Shown here: positions 17,927-26,173 of the stretch, piece by piece
Numbering within the stretch: position 1 is the first letter of the stretch
Layout of the letters: every line of letters starts with the position of its first letter
Source: JAUHWL01 sp964416385
GTDB lineage: Bacteria; Bacteroidota; Bacteroidia; Flavobacteriales; Schleiferiaceae
Direction: 5' to 3'
Length of the DNA stretch: 64,000 nt
Assembly (NCBI GenBank): GCA_964416385.1
Contig: CAYQDW010000007.1
Coordinates: 3,669 to 67,668, forward strand
Translations under genes and position numbers: made by a program
The notes under the pieces: model-generated
Seen by the model: only the letters and a program-made list of their open reading frames with translations
Databases searched by the model: none
What the model was told of the DNA's origin: nothing

Positions 17927-17964
17927 TTTCCGCAGCCACAACCTCAAATTAGAAAGATTAACTC

Positions 17965-18414
17965 ATGCCGAATAAAAATAAACCCATTTCACACAATCCA
18001 ATAGACAAAGACAAAATCGCTGAAAATCCAAGCACGCTTGCTTATCCGCATCATGTGGGTAGTAGTGCTTTTGAGCTGGTTGATACAAAACGCAACAAAA
18101 GCCTGGATTTATCTGCCATGCAAGATCAAACAGATATGCAGCTGCAGCAGATCAAAACGCAAATGGAATTATTGGCAAAGCAGGCTAGAGAGATACAACA
18201 ACGCAAAGAGCTTTCAGAACTTATTTATCGTTCTAAAATGAGTTTTAAGCCAGAGATTAATCATGTTTATTATTTATATCAAAATAAAGATGGTATTCCC
18301 GTTTTAAGTCTTGTTGGTCCGCAAGAATGGGGAAAGAGCAAAGCCTATCCTGTATTTTTACATGCTGTAAGACTATTGGCAGACCACACTTGGAAAATTG
18401 AATCGCATGAATAA
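17965..18414 (+). CDS. DUF2452 domain-containing protein
   Basis: 149 soluble residues with no signal peptide. The N-terminal NPIDKDKIAENPSTLAYPHHVGS is the hallmark of DUF2452, followed by a long amphipathic helix (about 51-85, QDQTDMQLQQIKTQMELLAKQ...) likely to form a coiled coil, then a compact C-terminal part (INHVYYLYQNKDG, LVGPQEWG). The family is common in Bacteroidota and of unknown function. Its 3' end overlaps the META lipoprotein gene by 8 nt, so translation is probably coupled. Confidence 0.87.
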   Translation: MPNKNKPISHNPIDKDKIAENPSTLAYPHHVGSSAFELVDTKRNKSLDLSAMQDQTDMQLQQIKTQMELLAKQAREIQQRKELSELIYRSKMSFKPEINHVYYLYQNKDGIPVLSLVGPQEWGKSKAYPVFLHAVRLLADHTWKIESHE

Positions 18415-18886
18415 ATACATTATCATTTTACTCTGCATGGTGCTTACGGCTTGTGGTATGCAACAAAATATGGGCGAAGTAGCGACAAATGAAGCCAGCT
18501 ACGCGCAGGTAAATCAAGTTATAAGTGCTGAGCAGTACAGCCTAGGTTTAATACAGCTAGAGATGGATGGCAATGTCTATCAAAATAAAGCGCATCGCAT
18601 AGAGTTACAATTAAACATTGCAGAGCAAACGTATGCCGGTATGGCGGCATGTAATCGCTTTTTTGGCACACTACAGTTAATCGGTGAAGATGCTATAAGA
18701 TTTAATTATGGCGGCAGCACAGAAATGTTGTGCGATGCGGCTGCGATGCAGTGGCAGGCGCGCATCTTTAATGCGCTTCACGGACACACTTTTTATATCA
18801 ATCAAAATGCAGATAATGTCGTGCTTAAACAAGTAGACGGCAACATTATTCTCGCTTTCAATACACTAGAACAAATTCAGGAATAA
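18407..18886 (+). CDS. META-domain lipoprotein
   Basis: 159 residues from the ATG at 18407; an in-frame TTG three codons earlier is less likely. The signal ends in lipobox LTAC (Cys15 region). The META domain (HslJ-like) is seen in AACNRFFGTLQLIGEDAIRF and TEMLCDAAAMQWQARIFNAL, with the paired Cys residues typical of the family. HslJ relatives are envelope proteins linked to stress or antibiotic tolerance; the role here is not known. Co-transcribed with the DUF2452 gene before and the Nudix gene 3 nt after. Confidence 0.85.
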   Translation: MNKYIIILLCMVLTACGMQQNMGEVATNEASYAQVNQVISAEQYSLGLIQLEMDGNVYQNKAHRIELQLNIAEQTYAGMAACNRFFGTLQLIGEDAIRFNYGGSTEMLCDAAAMQWQARIFNALHGHTFYINQNADNVVLKQVDGNIILAFNTLEQIQE

Positions 18887-18889
18887 TAG

Positions 18890-19432
18890 ATGAATTTTTG
18901 TAGCCATTGTGGTTCTGATGCATTAGCGTATAAAATTCCGCCAGGAGATCAGCTGCCGCGTTATATCTGTACGCAATGCGACCGTGTACATTATCAAAAC
19001 CCAAAGATGGTTACCGGTGCTATACCTGTTTTAGGCGATAAAATTTTGCTTGCCAGGCGCGGAATAGAGCCTAGAAAAGGTTTTTGGAATTTACCATGTG
19101 GTTTTTTAGAACTCAATGAAACCTTAGAGGAAGGCGCTGTACGCGAGGTTAAAGAAGAAACTGGCGTTGACATATCATTGTCCTACCTGCATACTGTATA
19201 TAATTTGCCACATGCTAATCAGGTGTATATCATTTTTCTGGCGCAAGTATTAAATCAAAATTTTACTGTAAACACAGAAAGTACAGAAATTAAACTTTTT
19301 GATTTTCAAGACATTCCTTGGGATGAAATAGCATTTTCATCTAACACATTTGCCATAAAGGGCTATTTGTCTGATCTAGAGAATGGCTTTAATGGTGTGC
19401 ATTTGGGTACATTTAGAAAATCTCTGTTATGA
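18890..19432 (+). CDS. Nudix hydrolase with N-terminal zinc ribbon
   Basis: 180 residues. A zinc ribbon (Cys4, Cys7, Cys27, Cys30) of the NudC type precedes a Nudix domain whose box at 71-93 (GFLELNETLEEGAVREVKEETGV) fits Gx5Ex7REUxEExGU without a mismatch. It should cleave a nucleoside diphosphate linked to another moiety. Although the ribbon resembles NADH pyrophosphatase, I do not see the NudC SQPWPFPxS motif, so the substrate is open. It overlaps the next gene by ATGA. Confidence 0.92.
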   Translation: MNFCSHCGSDALAYKIPPGDQLPRYICTQCDRVHYQNPKMVTGAIPVLGDKILLARRGIEPRKGFWNLPCGFLELNETLEEGAVREVKEETGVDISLSYLHTVYNLPHANQVYIIFLAQVLNQNFTVNTESTEIKLFDFQDIPWDEIAFSSNTFAIKGYLSDLENGFNGVHLGTFRKSLL

Positions 19433-20091
19433 GTCAATTCTCTTATAAAGTAGTATATCCAAAACGTATTGCGGGTAATGCAGCCCCCATGCTGGTGATG
19501 TTACACGGCTACGGCAGTGATGAAAATGATCTATTATCTTTTGCAGAGGCACTTAATGAGCGCTTTTTGATTGTGAGTTTACGCGCACCAATACCTATAC
19601 AATGGGGTGGTTATGCCTGGTACGATATTAACTTTATGGCTTCTGATGGTGCGCGTTTTGGAGACGCAAATCAAGCCTTAGCGGCAGTGCATGATGTTGC
19701 AGAATTCATTAAGCAATTGGTGGTAAAGTATAACACAGACCCCAATAATACGGTGCTCATGGGGTTCAGTCAGGGCGCAATTACCAGCTACGCGGTGAGC
19801 CTGCACTACCCTAATTTGATACGCTCTGTTGTGGCTATGAGCGGATATATTTTCAGCGATATAATGCCAAAAGAGCATTTACAAAACGAAACCAAGCATC
19901 TAGAATATTTTGTTAGCCACGGCACACAAGACGAGGTCATTCCAATAGCGTGGGCCAGACAGGCCGATGCTTGGCTTACTGCGCACGGACTAAAACATGA
20001 CTACACAGAATATACCATGGGGCATGGTATAAACCCAAATTGTTTTACTGACATGCTCAAATGGCTAGAAGCACGCTACCCTGTGCTTTGA
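19429..20091 (+). CDS. carboxylesterase / phospholipase family hydrolase
   Basis: 220 residues without a signal peptide, the usual size of the PF02230 carboxylesterase family. MLHGYGSDENDL supplies the oxyanion loop, GFSQGA the nucleophile elbow (Ser about 107), SHGTQDEVIP the acid and MGHGINPN the catalytic His. Substrates in this family are short acyl esters or lysophospholipids. Last gene of the six-gene run. Its 3' end overlaps the converging pnuC gene by 16 nt, so the two transcripts form an antisense overlap. Confidence 0.92.
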   Translation: MSQFSYKVVYPKRIAGNAAPMLVMLHGYGSDENDLLSFAEALNERFLIVSLRAPIPIQWGGYAWYDINFMASDGARFGDANQALAAVHDVAEFIKQLVVKYNTDPNNTVLMGFSQGAITSYAVSLHYPNLIRSVVAMSGYIFSDIMPKEHLQNETKHLEYFVSHGTQDEVIPIAWARQADAWLTAHGLKHDYTEYTMGHGINPNCFTDMLKWLEARYPVL

Positions 20092-20636
20092 GTTTTATAG
20101 CTTTTTTGCCACTGCAAATAGCCAACTACCGAAAGTACGGTGTAAAGAACCATAAGACCCGCGTAAACGTACAAGGTGCGCGAGAAATACAACCATACAG
20201 AAAAGCCGTTAAGCACAATCCAGTAAAGCCAAGTGCTCAAAACTTTCTTCGCTTCTAAATATGTAGCTAAAAAGCCAAAAACAGTGCTCAATGCATCTGC
20301 ATAGGGTTTTTGCGCGTCTGTTTGCGTTGCGAAAAAAGCACCCAATCCTATGCTGCATGCCATGCTCAATAAAATGAATTGTAGGTGCTTGGTAAGGCTA
20401 ACTTCGTTTATAGGTAAGTCAATTGCAGATTTACGCCAGTTATATAAGCCGTAAAATCCCATCACCACATAAAAAAGATACAGAATAGCTTCTGCGTATA
20501 ATTTGGCGGATATAAAAAGGAAGATGCTTAATAATGAGCCAACAATACCAAACCACCACGCCATTCTCTTTTGCTTGATGAGCAGCCCGATAAACACCAA
20601 GTTACATCCTACCGCCAACCACTCTAAAATTACCAT
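20076..20636 (-). CDS. pnuC: PnuC-type nicotinamide riboside transporter
   Basis: 186 residues with about seven membrane helices. Family marks are the WWFGIVGSLLSIFLF segment (about 27-41), YAEAILYLFYVVMGFYGLYNW (split pattern with the aromatic Y-x-x-W ladder) and the C-terminal VLNGFSVWLYFSR. PnuC proteins take up nicotinamide riboside by facilitated diffusion for NAD synthesis; thiamine-type PnuT paralogs look alike, so the vitamin is not certain. No thiamine riboswitch is visible upstream. It overlaps the 3' end of the carboxylesterase gene. Confidence 0.88.
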   Translation of the reverse strand: MVILEWLAVGCNLVFIGLLIKQKRMAWWFGIVGSLLSIFLFISAKLYAEAILYLFYVVMGFYGLYNWRKSAIDLPINEVSLTKHLQFILLSMACSIGLGAFFATQTDAQKPYADALSTVFGFLATYLEAKKVLSTWLYWIVLNGFSVWLYFSRTLYVYAGLMVLYTVLSVVGYLQWQKSYKTQSTG

Positions 20637-20785
20637 TGTGAGACTGTTAATCGCTTAAAGATTATTGCATAAGCGCTTAGAATTCAAACATAAGATGAAA
20701 AGCACGCAGTTGGAAAGATCATGAAAAAAATCTAAAATACTTGTAGAAAACGGTATGGTGATGATTTTAGAGAGAGATGTCTGGA

Positions 20786-20819
20786 GAATCGGGGTAAGCA
20801 ATAAAGCAAACCCCGATTC
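20786..20819. repeat. perfect 10-bp inverted repeat (hairpin) between pnuC and sucC
   Basis: GAATCGGGGT (20786-20795) and ACCCCGATTC (20810-20819) are exact complements around a 14-nt A-rich spacer. Neither side is followed by a T tract, so it is not a simple terminator. It lies 23 nt before a 26-codon ATG frame and could be a 5' leader hairpin for it. Confidence 0.6.
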
Positions 20820-20841
20820 AACCAAACAAACTAATCAACCT

Positions 20842-20922
20842 ATGAAAAAACTACCTATTTTTAAAACTAAGAGCCGCAACAAATGTTGCGGCCCTATGCT
20901 AAAAAATATGTTAAAATTATGA
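20842..20922 (+). CDS. possible small ORF, 26 residues, Cys-Cys peptide
   Basis: An ATG frame encodes a basic 26-residue peptide beginning MKKLPIFKTKSRNKCCG and ending LKNMLKL. The A-rich leader before the ATG (CTAATCAACCT) resembles leaders of well-expressed Bacteroidota genes. A strong hairpin at 20786-20819 precedes it and another overlaps codons 11-17. It converges on sucC with 9 nt between the ends. It may instead be a by-product of the sucC terminator region, so confidence is low. Confidence 0.3.
   Translation: MKKLPIFKTKSRNKCCGPMLKNMLKL
20873..20892 (-). terminator. terminator-like hairpin after sucC
   Basis: GCCGCAAC and GTTGCGGC pair over 8 bp around AAAT. On the minus strand it lies 40 nt past the sucC stop and is followed by TCTTAGTTTTAAAA, a weak T tract. 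Confidence 0.55.
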
Positions 20923-20931
20923 GGTACTTGG

Positions 20932-22122
20932 CTAGCTAACCAGCTCTTGTACAAGGTCTGCTGCTTCTTGAAGCATTATTGCAGAGTGCACTTTCAATCC
21001 ACTTTCATCAATCATGCGCTTCGCCTCTTCTGCGTTAGTACCTTGTAAGCGCACGATAATAGGAATCCCTATTTCACCGATGTTGGTGTAGGCGTCAATT
21101 ATGCCTTGCGCTACGCGATCGCAACGTACAATACCACCAAAAATATTCACCAAAATGGCTTTCACATTTGCGTCCTTAAGGATAATACGAAAAGCCTTTT
21201 CCACACGCGCGGCATCAGCGGTACCGCCAACATCTAAGAAGTTTGCTGGATTTCCGCCTGCCATCTTAATAATATCCATTGTGCTCATTGCAAGACCTGC
21301 ACCGTTTACCATACAACCAACGTTGCCATCTAACTTAACAAAGTTCAAACCAACCTCGCCAGCTTCCACTTCTGTTGGATCTTCTTCTCTCAAATCGCGC
21401 ATGGCCGCAATATCTGCATGACGGAATAGACTATTATTATCTATCGAAACCTTGGCATCAACTGCTAAGATTTTATCATCACTTGTTTTTAGTACTGGAT
21501 TAATCTCAAATAACGATGCATCCGTACCTTCATAAGCTGCATATAAACTTGTTACAAACTTCACCATCTCTTTAAAGGCGGTTCCGCTTAGCCCAAGGTT
21601 AAAAGCAATTTTTCTTGCTTGGAAAGGCTGTAACCCTAATAAAGGATCAATTTCTTCTGAAAAGATTAAATGTGGTGTTTCTTCAGCAACGGCTTCAATG
21701 TCCATACCACCTTCAGTAGAATAAACAATCATGTTGCAACCCTTTTGGCGATTCAAAAGAACACTCATATAAATCTCGCTCGTTGGGTTTTCTCCAGGAT
21801 AGTATACGTCTTCTGCAATTAACACCTGGTGAACGGTTTTACCATCCTTACTGGTTTGAGGTGTTACCAGCTGCATACCAATAATTTCCTGCGCCTTTTG
21901 TTTTACTTCGTCAAGGTTTTTAGCAAGCTTAACACCTCCACCTTTACCGCGTCCGCCAGCGTGTATTTGGGCTTTTACAACCCACCAGCCTGTACCGGTT
22001 TCTTGCTGTAATTTAGTAGCTGCTTGTACAGCTTCATCTGGGGTTTGTGCAACAATACCGCGTTGAACGCGTACGCCATAACCAGCTAATATTTCTTTGC
22101 CTTGATATTCGTGAAGATTCAT
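20932..22122 (-). CDS. sucC: succinyl-CoA ligase, beta subunit
   Basis: 396 residues, full length. The N-terminal ATP-grasp domain begins MNLHEYQGKEILAGYGV and contains HAGGRGKGGGVK (about 53-64). The C-terminal ligase domain has GCMVNGAGLAMSTMDIIK and the NIFGGIVRCDRVAQGI power-helix region that faces the phosphohistidine of the alpha subunit. With SucD it converts succinyl-CoA to succinate with nucleotide phosphorylation. sucD is not adjacent but about 40 kb away (61592-62461), and both genes share the same promoter core. Confidence 0.97.
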   Translation of the reverse strand: MNLHEYQGKEILAGYGVRVQRGIVAQTPDEAVQAATKLQQETGTGWWVVKAQIHAGGRGKGGGVKLAKNLDEVKQKAQEIIGMQLVTPQTSKDGKTVHQVLIAEDVYYPGENPTSEIYMSVLLNRQKGCNMIVYSTEGGMDIEAVAEETPHLIFSEEIDPLLGLQPFQARKIAFNLGLSGTAFKEMVKFVTSLYAAYEGTDASLFEINPVLKTSDDKILAVDAKVSIDNNSLFRHADIAAMRDLREEDPTEVEAGEVGLNFVKLDGNVGCMVNGAGLAMSTMDIIKMAGGNPANFLDVGGTADAARVEKAFRIILKDANVKAILVNIFGGIVRCDRVAQGIIDAYTNIGEIGIPIIVRLQGTNAEEAKRMIDESGLKVHSAIMLQEAADLVQELVS

Positions 22123-22140
22123 GCTCGTCTAATTTGGCCG

Positions 22141-22148
22141 CAAAAATA
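22141..22148 (-). promoter_or_regulatory. sucC -7 element within a 14-nt core shared with sucD
   Basis: TATTTTTG on the minus strand fits TAnnTTTG and ends 18 nt before the ATG. The wider sequence GGCCTATTTTTGCG (22152-22139) is identical to that upstream of sucD (62501-62488). Confidence 0.65.
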
Positions 22149-22326
22149 GGCCATGCATTTAAACAGGGAAATAAAATATGCACTGATTATGCAATCACCT
22201 TCATTTTTGTTTTAGCTAGAACCTTTGATTTTAAAACGGTAGTATAAAACAAGCCCCATGCATGATTTATATTTACAGCCTATTTACATTAAAAGAATAG
22301 CTTTTTTAAGCTTTTAAGAAGTACCA

Positions 22327-22989
22327 ATGCACATGATTAAAGCAGAAAATATTCATAAAAAGTATGGACAAGTAGAGGTGCTTAAAGGTGTAGATTTGTC
22401 CGTTAAAGCAGGTGAAATAGTTTCAATTATGGGTGCCTCAGGTGCTGGTAAGAGCACTTTGTTACAAATTATCGGCACCCTAGAAAGACCAGACCAAGGC
22501 CATATTACCATTGGCGGAACAGGGCTTACCCAATTAGGAGATCATGCCCTTTCGGCTTTTAGAAATAAAAATATTGGTTTTGTTTTTCAATTTCATCATT
22601 TGCTACCTGAGTTTACTGCATTAGAAAATGTATTTCTTCCCGCATTAATAGCAGGTACAGAAAAAAAGCTTGCAAAAGAGAAAGCAATTGAACTATTGGC
22701 ATTTTTAAATTTAGCGCACCGGCAAGAACATAAACCTGGCGCGCTTAGTGGTGGTGAGCAACAACGCGTGGCCATAGCACGTGCACTGATTAATCAGCCT
22801 GATGTTATTTTAGCTGATGAACCCACCGGAAATTTAGACAGCCAAAACTCCTCAGAAATTCACAAGCTTATTTTAAACCTACGCGATACCTATCAACAAA
22901 CATTTCTAATTGTTACCCACAATAAAGAGTTGGCAGAACTTGCAGACCGCAGTGTTTTGATGAAAGATGGGTTGATTATTTCTGCTTAA
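22327..22989 (+). CDS. lolD: LolD-type ABC transporter ATP-binding protein
   Basis: 220 residues (a second ATG at 22333 is possible). Walker A GASGAGKST at 36-44, Q-loop FVFQFHHLLPEFTALENV as in LolD, signature LSGGEQQRVAIARAL (about 139), Walker B VILADEPTGNLDS, and switch His in VTHNKELA. It should power lipoprotein extraction from the inner membrane with LolC/E-type permeases; a candidate permease is at 54977-56209, not next to it. Divergent from sucC, 204 nt between starts. Confidence 0.88.
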   Translation: MHMIKAENIHKKYGQVEVLKGVDLSVKAGEIVSIMGASGAGKSTLLQIIGTLERPDQGHITIGGTGLTQLGDHALSAFRNKNIGFVFQFHHLLPEFTALENVFLPALIAGTEKKLAKEKAIELLAFLNLAHRQEHKPGALSGGEQQRVAIARALINQPDVILADEPTGNLDSQNSSEIHKLILNLRDTYQQTFLIVTHNKELAELADRSVLMKDGLIISA

Positions 22990-23020
22990 CAGAAGTATGC
23001 GTGTTTAAAGGGCCGTATTT

Positions 23021-24982
23021 CTAGGATGCTTTATCTACAAACCACATATCTACCGCACCTTTTCCTTTAACGTTTATTTTTCCGCGGTAGGTAAAAACAA
23101 AGTCTTTATCATCTTTGAGCAGCTCTTGTGTTGCGCCACTAATATTTACCATACCCTTCACGCCAGAAGCTTCTACCCGACTGGCTGTATTTACCGTATC
23201 GCCCCATAAGTCGTATTGAAATTTTTTTACACCAACAACACCAGCCACAACGGGCCCCGTATGAATACCTATGCGCATATCAAATGCCAATTCGCCATTG
23301 GCTTCTTTTTGCTGTTTGCGTGCAGAAATAAAGGCTTGCATATCTATTGCAGCTAACACGCATTTTTTGGCAGCATCAGGCGCAGGTACCGGAAGACCAC
23401 CTGCCGCCATATAAGCATCACCAATGGTTTTAATTTTTTCAATCCCGTATTTATCAATGATGTGGTCAAAATACTCAAAACAAGTATTTACTTCTTGCAC
23501 CAAATCAGGAGCCGAAAGTTTTTCTGCTTTTTGAGTGAAGTTTTCAAAATCAGTAAAAAGGATGGTAATCCGTTCAAATGCACGAGCTTCAGTCTTTCCC
23601 TTCGTCTTTAACTCTTCCGCCACTTCGGAAGGTAAAATATTTAGCAGCAAAGACTCTGATCGGTCTTTTTCTTGATTAATAATGTTGTTACTCCTTTTTA
23701 CAAAGCGCCAGCGGTTATAAAAACTTCCGGCCATGATTAAAAACAAAAATCCTGCTGCCGCAATCGCATTTCTGGTGTATTCTTCTTTGCGTAGCTCTTC
23801 TTGATGTTGCGCCTCTACAATTCGCTTCTCTTCTACCCTAACCAAACTGTCTTTTGCAACTTGGCGCTCAAACTCCATTTGTTGTAGACTTTTAGAAACT
23901 TCTATTCCTTGGATGCTATCATTGATTCTGGTTAATTGCAAGTGGTAATCCAACGCAGCTTCTGAATCGCCTTTTGCTTTGTGTGCATAAAATAAACATG
24001 TACATGATTCTTTCTCTAGTGGTAGAGAACCCATTTGGTTAGACAGGCTTAAAGCTTCTTCACAATTTTTTATAGCAGAAGCGTAATTTTTTTGTTCAAC
24101 CTCTAATAACCCCAAACTTGTTAATGCACTAGCAATACCGCTCTTATCCCCAATTTCACTGCTGAGCACGCTACTTTGTTGCAAATATTTTTTTGCATTC
24201 TTAAAATCTCTCTGTTCTTTATAGAGCAAGCCCATGCTATTGAGCAATGCAGCACGATTTTTTGAGTCGTCATACTTTTGATAAATGGCCAACGCGCGCT
24301 CAAAGTATCGCAACGCATCATCATACTTTTTCTCTACATGAAACAACAAACCAATATTTACAAATGCATTGGCCGTGTTTATGGTATCACCAAGATTTTG
24401 CCGAATCAATAAACTTTTCTCGTAATAAATGAGGGCTTGGTCATTTTCATTTTGATCTTGGTAGATGTTACCTATGTTATTTAAAATGTTGGGTAATGTA
24501 CTGCTATCACCAAGTTCTAGTCGCAATGCATAACTTTCTTTGAAGTATCTCAATGCTTTTATGCCGTTACCTTGACTGCGGTAAATGATGCCGATATTAT
24601 TTAAACACCTGGCTGCGTTGCCCTTATTATTAAGTTCTGTAAATAGCTCAAGTCCCTTTTTAAAGTGAATTAGTGCATTTGCGTGTTGACCTTTTACCCA
24701 ATAATAAGCACCCATAGCATTGTATGCCAGCGCCTTTCCATGTTTAAAATTTTTCTTTTCTGCGAGATCTAGTTCCATTTGCATGTACTTAAACGCAGTT
24801 TCTGGCTGGCTGAATAGAAAGCCATCCCAAGCATAATTATTAAGGGCGGTTATGCGTAGGCTATCAGTATTGGTAGTATCTCGCCAAATAGACCATAAAG
24901 AGTCTAGATTTACTTGTGCATTACTTTTTACTGCAATTACAACCAGCAGTAAAACCAATTTAACTTGCCTTTTCATATTCAA
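23021..24982 (-). CDS. TPR-containing class III adenylate cyclase, membrane-bound
   Basis: 653 residues. A signal-like N-terminus (cut near NAQ23) leads into six or more TPR motifs (about 87-345) outside the cytoplasm, a charged coiled region (360-403), one membrane helix (406-422) and a cytoplasmic cyclase domain (470-653). Metal Asp478 (LFTDFENFT) and Asp522 (GDAYM), purine-selecting Lys518 and Asp591, and transition-state Asn598 and Arg602 (WGDTVNTASR) are all present. Lys/Asp is the adenylate, not guanylate, combination, so it should make cAMP in response to something bound by the periplasmic TPRs. No cAMP receptor is encoded in the window. Confidence 0.9.
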   Translation of the reverse strand: MNMKRQVKLVLLLVVIAVKSNAQVNLDSLWSIWRDTTNTDSLRITALNNYAWDGFLFSQPETAFKYMQMELDLAEKKNFKHGKALAYNAMGAYYWVKGQHANALIHFKKGLELFTELNNKGNAARCLNNIGIIYRSQGNGIKALRYFKESYALRLELGDSSTLPNILNNIGNIYQDQNENDQALIYYEKSLLIRQNLGDTINTANAFVNIGLLFHVEKKYDDALRYFERALAIYQKYDDSKNRAALLNSMGLLYKEQRDFKNAKKYLQQSSVLSSEIGDKSGIASALTSLGLLEVEQKNYASAIKNCEEALSLSNQMGSLPLEKESCTCLFYAHKAKGDSEAALDYHLQLTRINDSIQGIEVSKSLQQMEFERQVAKDSLVRVEEKRIVEAQHQEELRKEEYTRNAIAAAGFLFLIMAGSFYNRWRFVKRSNNIINQEKDRSESLLLNILPSEVAEELKTKGKTEARAFERITILFTDFENFTQKAEKLSAPDLVQEVNTCFEYFDHIIDKYGIEKIKTIGDAYMAAGGLPVPAPDAAKKCVLAAIDMQAFISARKQQKEANGELAFDMRIGIHTGPVVAGVVGVKKFQYDLWGDTVNTASRVEASGVKGMVNISGATQELLKDDKDFVFTYRGKINVKGKGAVDMWFVDKAS

Positions 24983-25008
24983 TATTCATCAATGCTATAC
25001 ACCATTAT

Positions 25009-25038
25009 TTTACCATGTATCATAAATACACAGGTAAA
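25009..25038. repeat. interrupted hairpin upstream of the cyclase gene
   Basis: TTTACC (25009-25014) pairs with GGTAAA (25033-25038), and TGTAT (25016-25020) with ATACA (25026-25030), leaving small bulges and a CATAA loop. It lies 27 nt upstream of the cyclase start and could be an operator or leader element. Confidence 0.4.
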
Positions 25039-25192
25039 CCCTCAATATCCTTCAATAAAAGTGCGGTCTAGAGTATAATTCGTTAAAAATATAAATTAAT
25101 GCACTCGCACATTAATAGTTATAAATTTATTTTTTGTCAGATATTAAATCTTCTTTTAGTTAAGTGTTGTCGCTCATTCACATTAATCAACC

Positions 25193-25338
25193 TTAAATCA
25201 AGCAGGCCTTAGTGCTGAAGCTGGCATCAGCAACATTAATCATCACAGGTTTTTTTAGGAAATACAAATGAAGAGCCCGTCAATTTTGAAGACATAGATT
25301 ATATGTCTTTTGCAAATGATACATCACCAAAAAAATAA
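25193..25338 (+). pseudogene. possible decayed C-terminal coding fragment
   Basis: Two protein-like open segments in different frames meet at a run of seven T's. The first (25193-25255) reads NQAGLSAEAGISNINHHRFF and the second (25258-25335) continues LGNTNEEPVNFEDIDYMSF and ends at TAA (25336-25338). One added or lost T would join them. Neither has an upstream start, so if real this is only the tail of a degraded gene. I do not recognise the protein. Confidence 0.25.
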
Positions 25339-25410
25339 GGATTATTAGATTTCTATGCTCTGCCATTGCTTTTGACTAAATGATATTAGCAGTTTGGTTA
25401 TTTATGCATC

Positions 25411-26172
25411 ATGAAAATTGAGGAGCTAAAAGCTTTTTTAGACGACAAGTACCAGCAATATGCGCAGCTGTCTTTTCTAGAAAGTGACCCCATTCAAATT
25501 CCCCACAGATTCACAAGCATGCCAGACATTGAGATTGCCGGCTTTTTTGCCGCGGTCTTTGCCTGGGGGCAACGTACTACGATAATTAACAAGTGTAACG
25601 ACTTGTTAAACCGCATGGATCATGCGCCTTATGACTTTATCATGTCTGCTAATAATCATGAAAAGAAAATTCTAGAAACATTTGTGCATCGCACATTTAA
25701 TGGCAGCGATATTGGTTTTTTAGTGGATGGATTAAAAGCAGCATATAAAAACCACGGCACGCTAGAAACGCTCTTTATTCCAGATGAAGGTATGCCCGAT
25801 ATAAAAAAAGGCATTGCTGCATTTAGAAATCACTTTGCGCAAATAGGCGCACCCAACAGAACACTAAGGCATTTGCCAGATCCTTTTCAAGGCAGCGCAG
25901 CAAAACGCATAAATATGTACTTGCGGTGGATGGTAAGACATGATGCCGTTGATTTTGGTCTTTGGAAGCGCATCACCCCAAATCAGCTTTTCTGCCCTTT
26001 AGATGTACACAGCGGCCGTGTAGCACGTGCACTTAAGCTTTTATCGCGAAGTCAAAACGATTGGCAAGCTGTAGAAGAGCTCGCCATTGCCCTAAGAAAA
26101 ATGGACCCAAAAGACCCTGTTAAATATGATTTTGCACTTTTTGGCTTGGGTGTTTTTGAGGGGTTTCATTGA
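25411..26172 (+). CDS. TIGR02757 family protein (DUF2400)
   Basis: 253 residues. Family marks: HRFTSMPDIEIAGFFAAVFAWGQRTTI (split over about 28-56), LRHLPDPFQGSAAKRINMYLRWMVR, PLDVHSGRVARALKLL and MDPKDPVKYDFALFGLGVF at the C-terminus. The C-terminal part looks like a helix-hairpin-helix glycosylase-type fold with the DPVKYDFALFGLG end seen in that superfamily, so DNA binding is possible, but activity is unknown. It converges on the oxidoreductase gene with one nt between stops. Confidence 0.9.
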   Translation: MKIEELKAFLDDKYQQYAQLSFLESDPIQIPHRFTSMPDIEIAGFFAAVFAWGQRTTIINKCNDLLNRMDHAPYDFIMSANNHEKKILETFVHRTFNGSDIGFLVDGLKAAYKNHGTLETLFIPDEGMPDIKKGIAAFRNHFAQIGAPNRTLRHLPDPFQGSAAKRINMYLRWMVRHDAVDFGLWKRITPNQLFCPLDVHSGRVARALKLLSRSQNDWQAVEELAIALRKMDPKDPVKYDFALFGLGVFEGFH

Positions 26173-26173
26173 G

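Larger units (their letters stand above)
24983..25410. other. 428-nt gap without a convincing gene
   Basis: This is the longest gene-free stretch. It is AT-rich and holds a hairpin (25009-25038), a possible decayed reading frame (25193-25338) with an embedded 8-bp inverted repeat (25289-25309), and the upstream region of the TIGR02757 gene. I see no tRNA, CRISPR repeat or insertion sequence end. Confidence 0.6.

Noticed and set aside
24983..25410. Mobile element or insertion sequence remnant in the longest gap
   Set aside because: No terminal inverted repeats, target duplication or transposase-like translation could be found.
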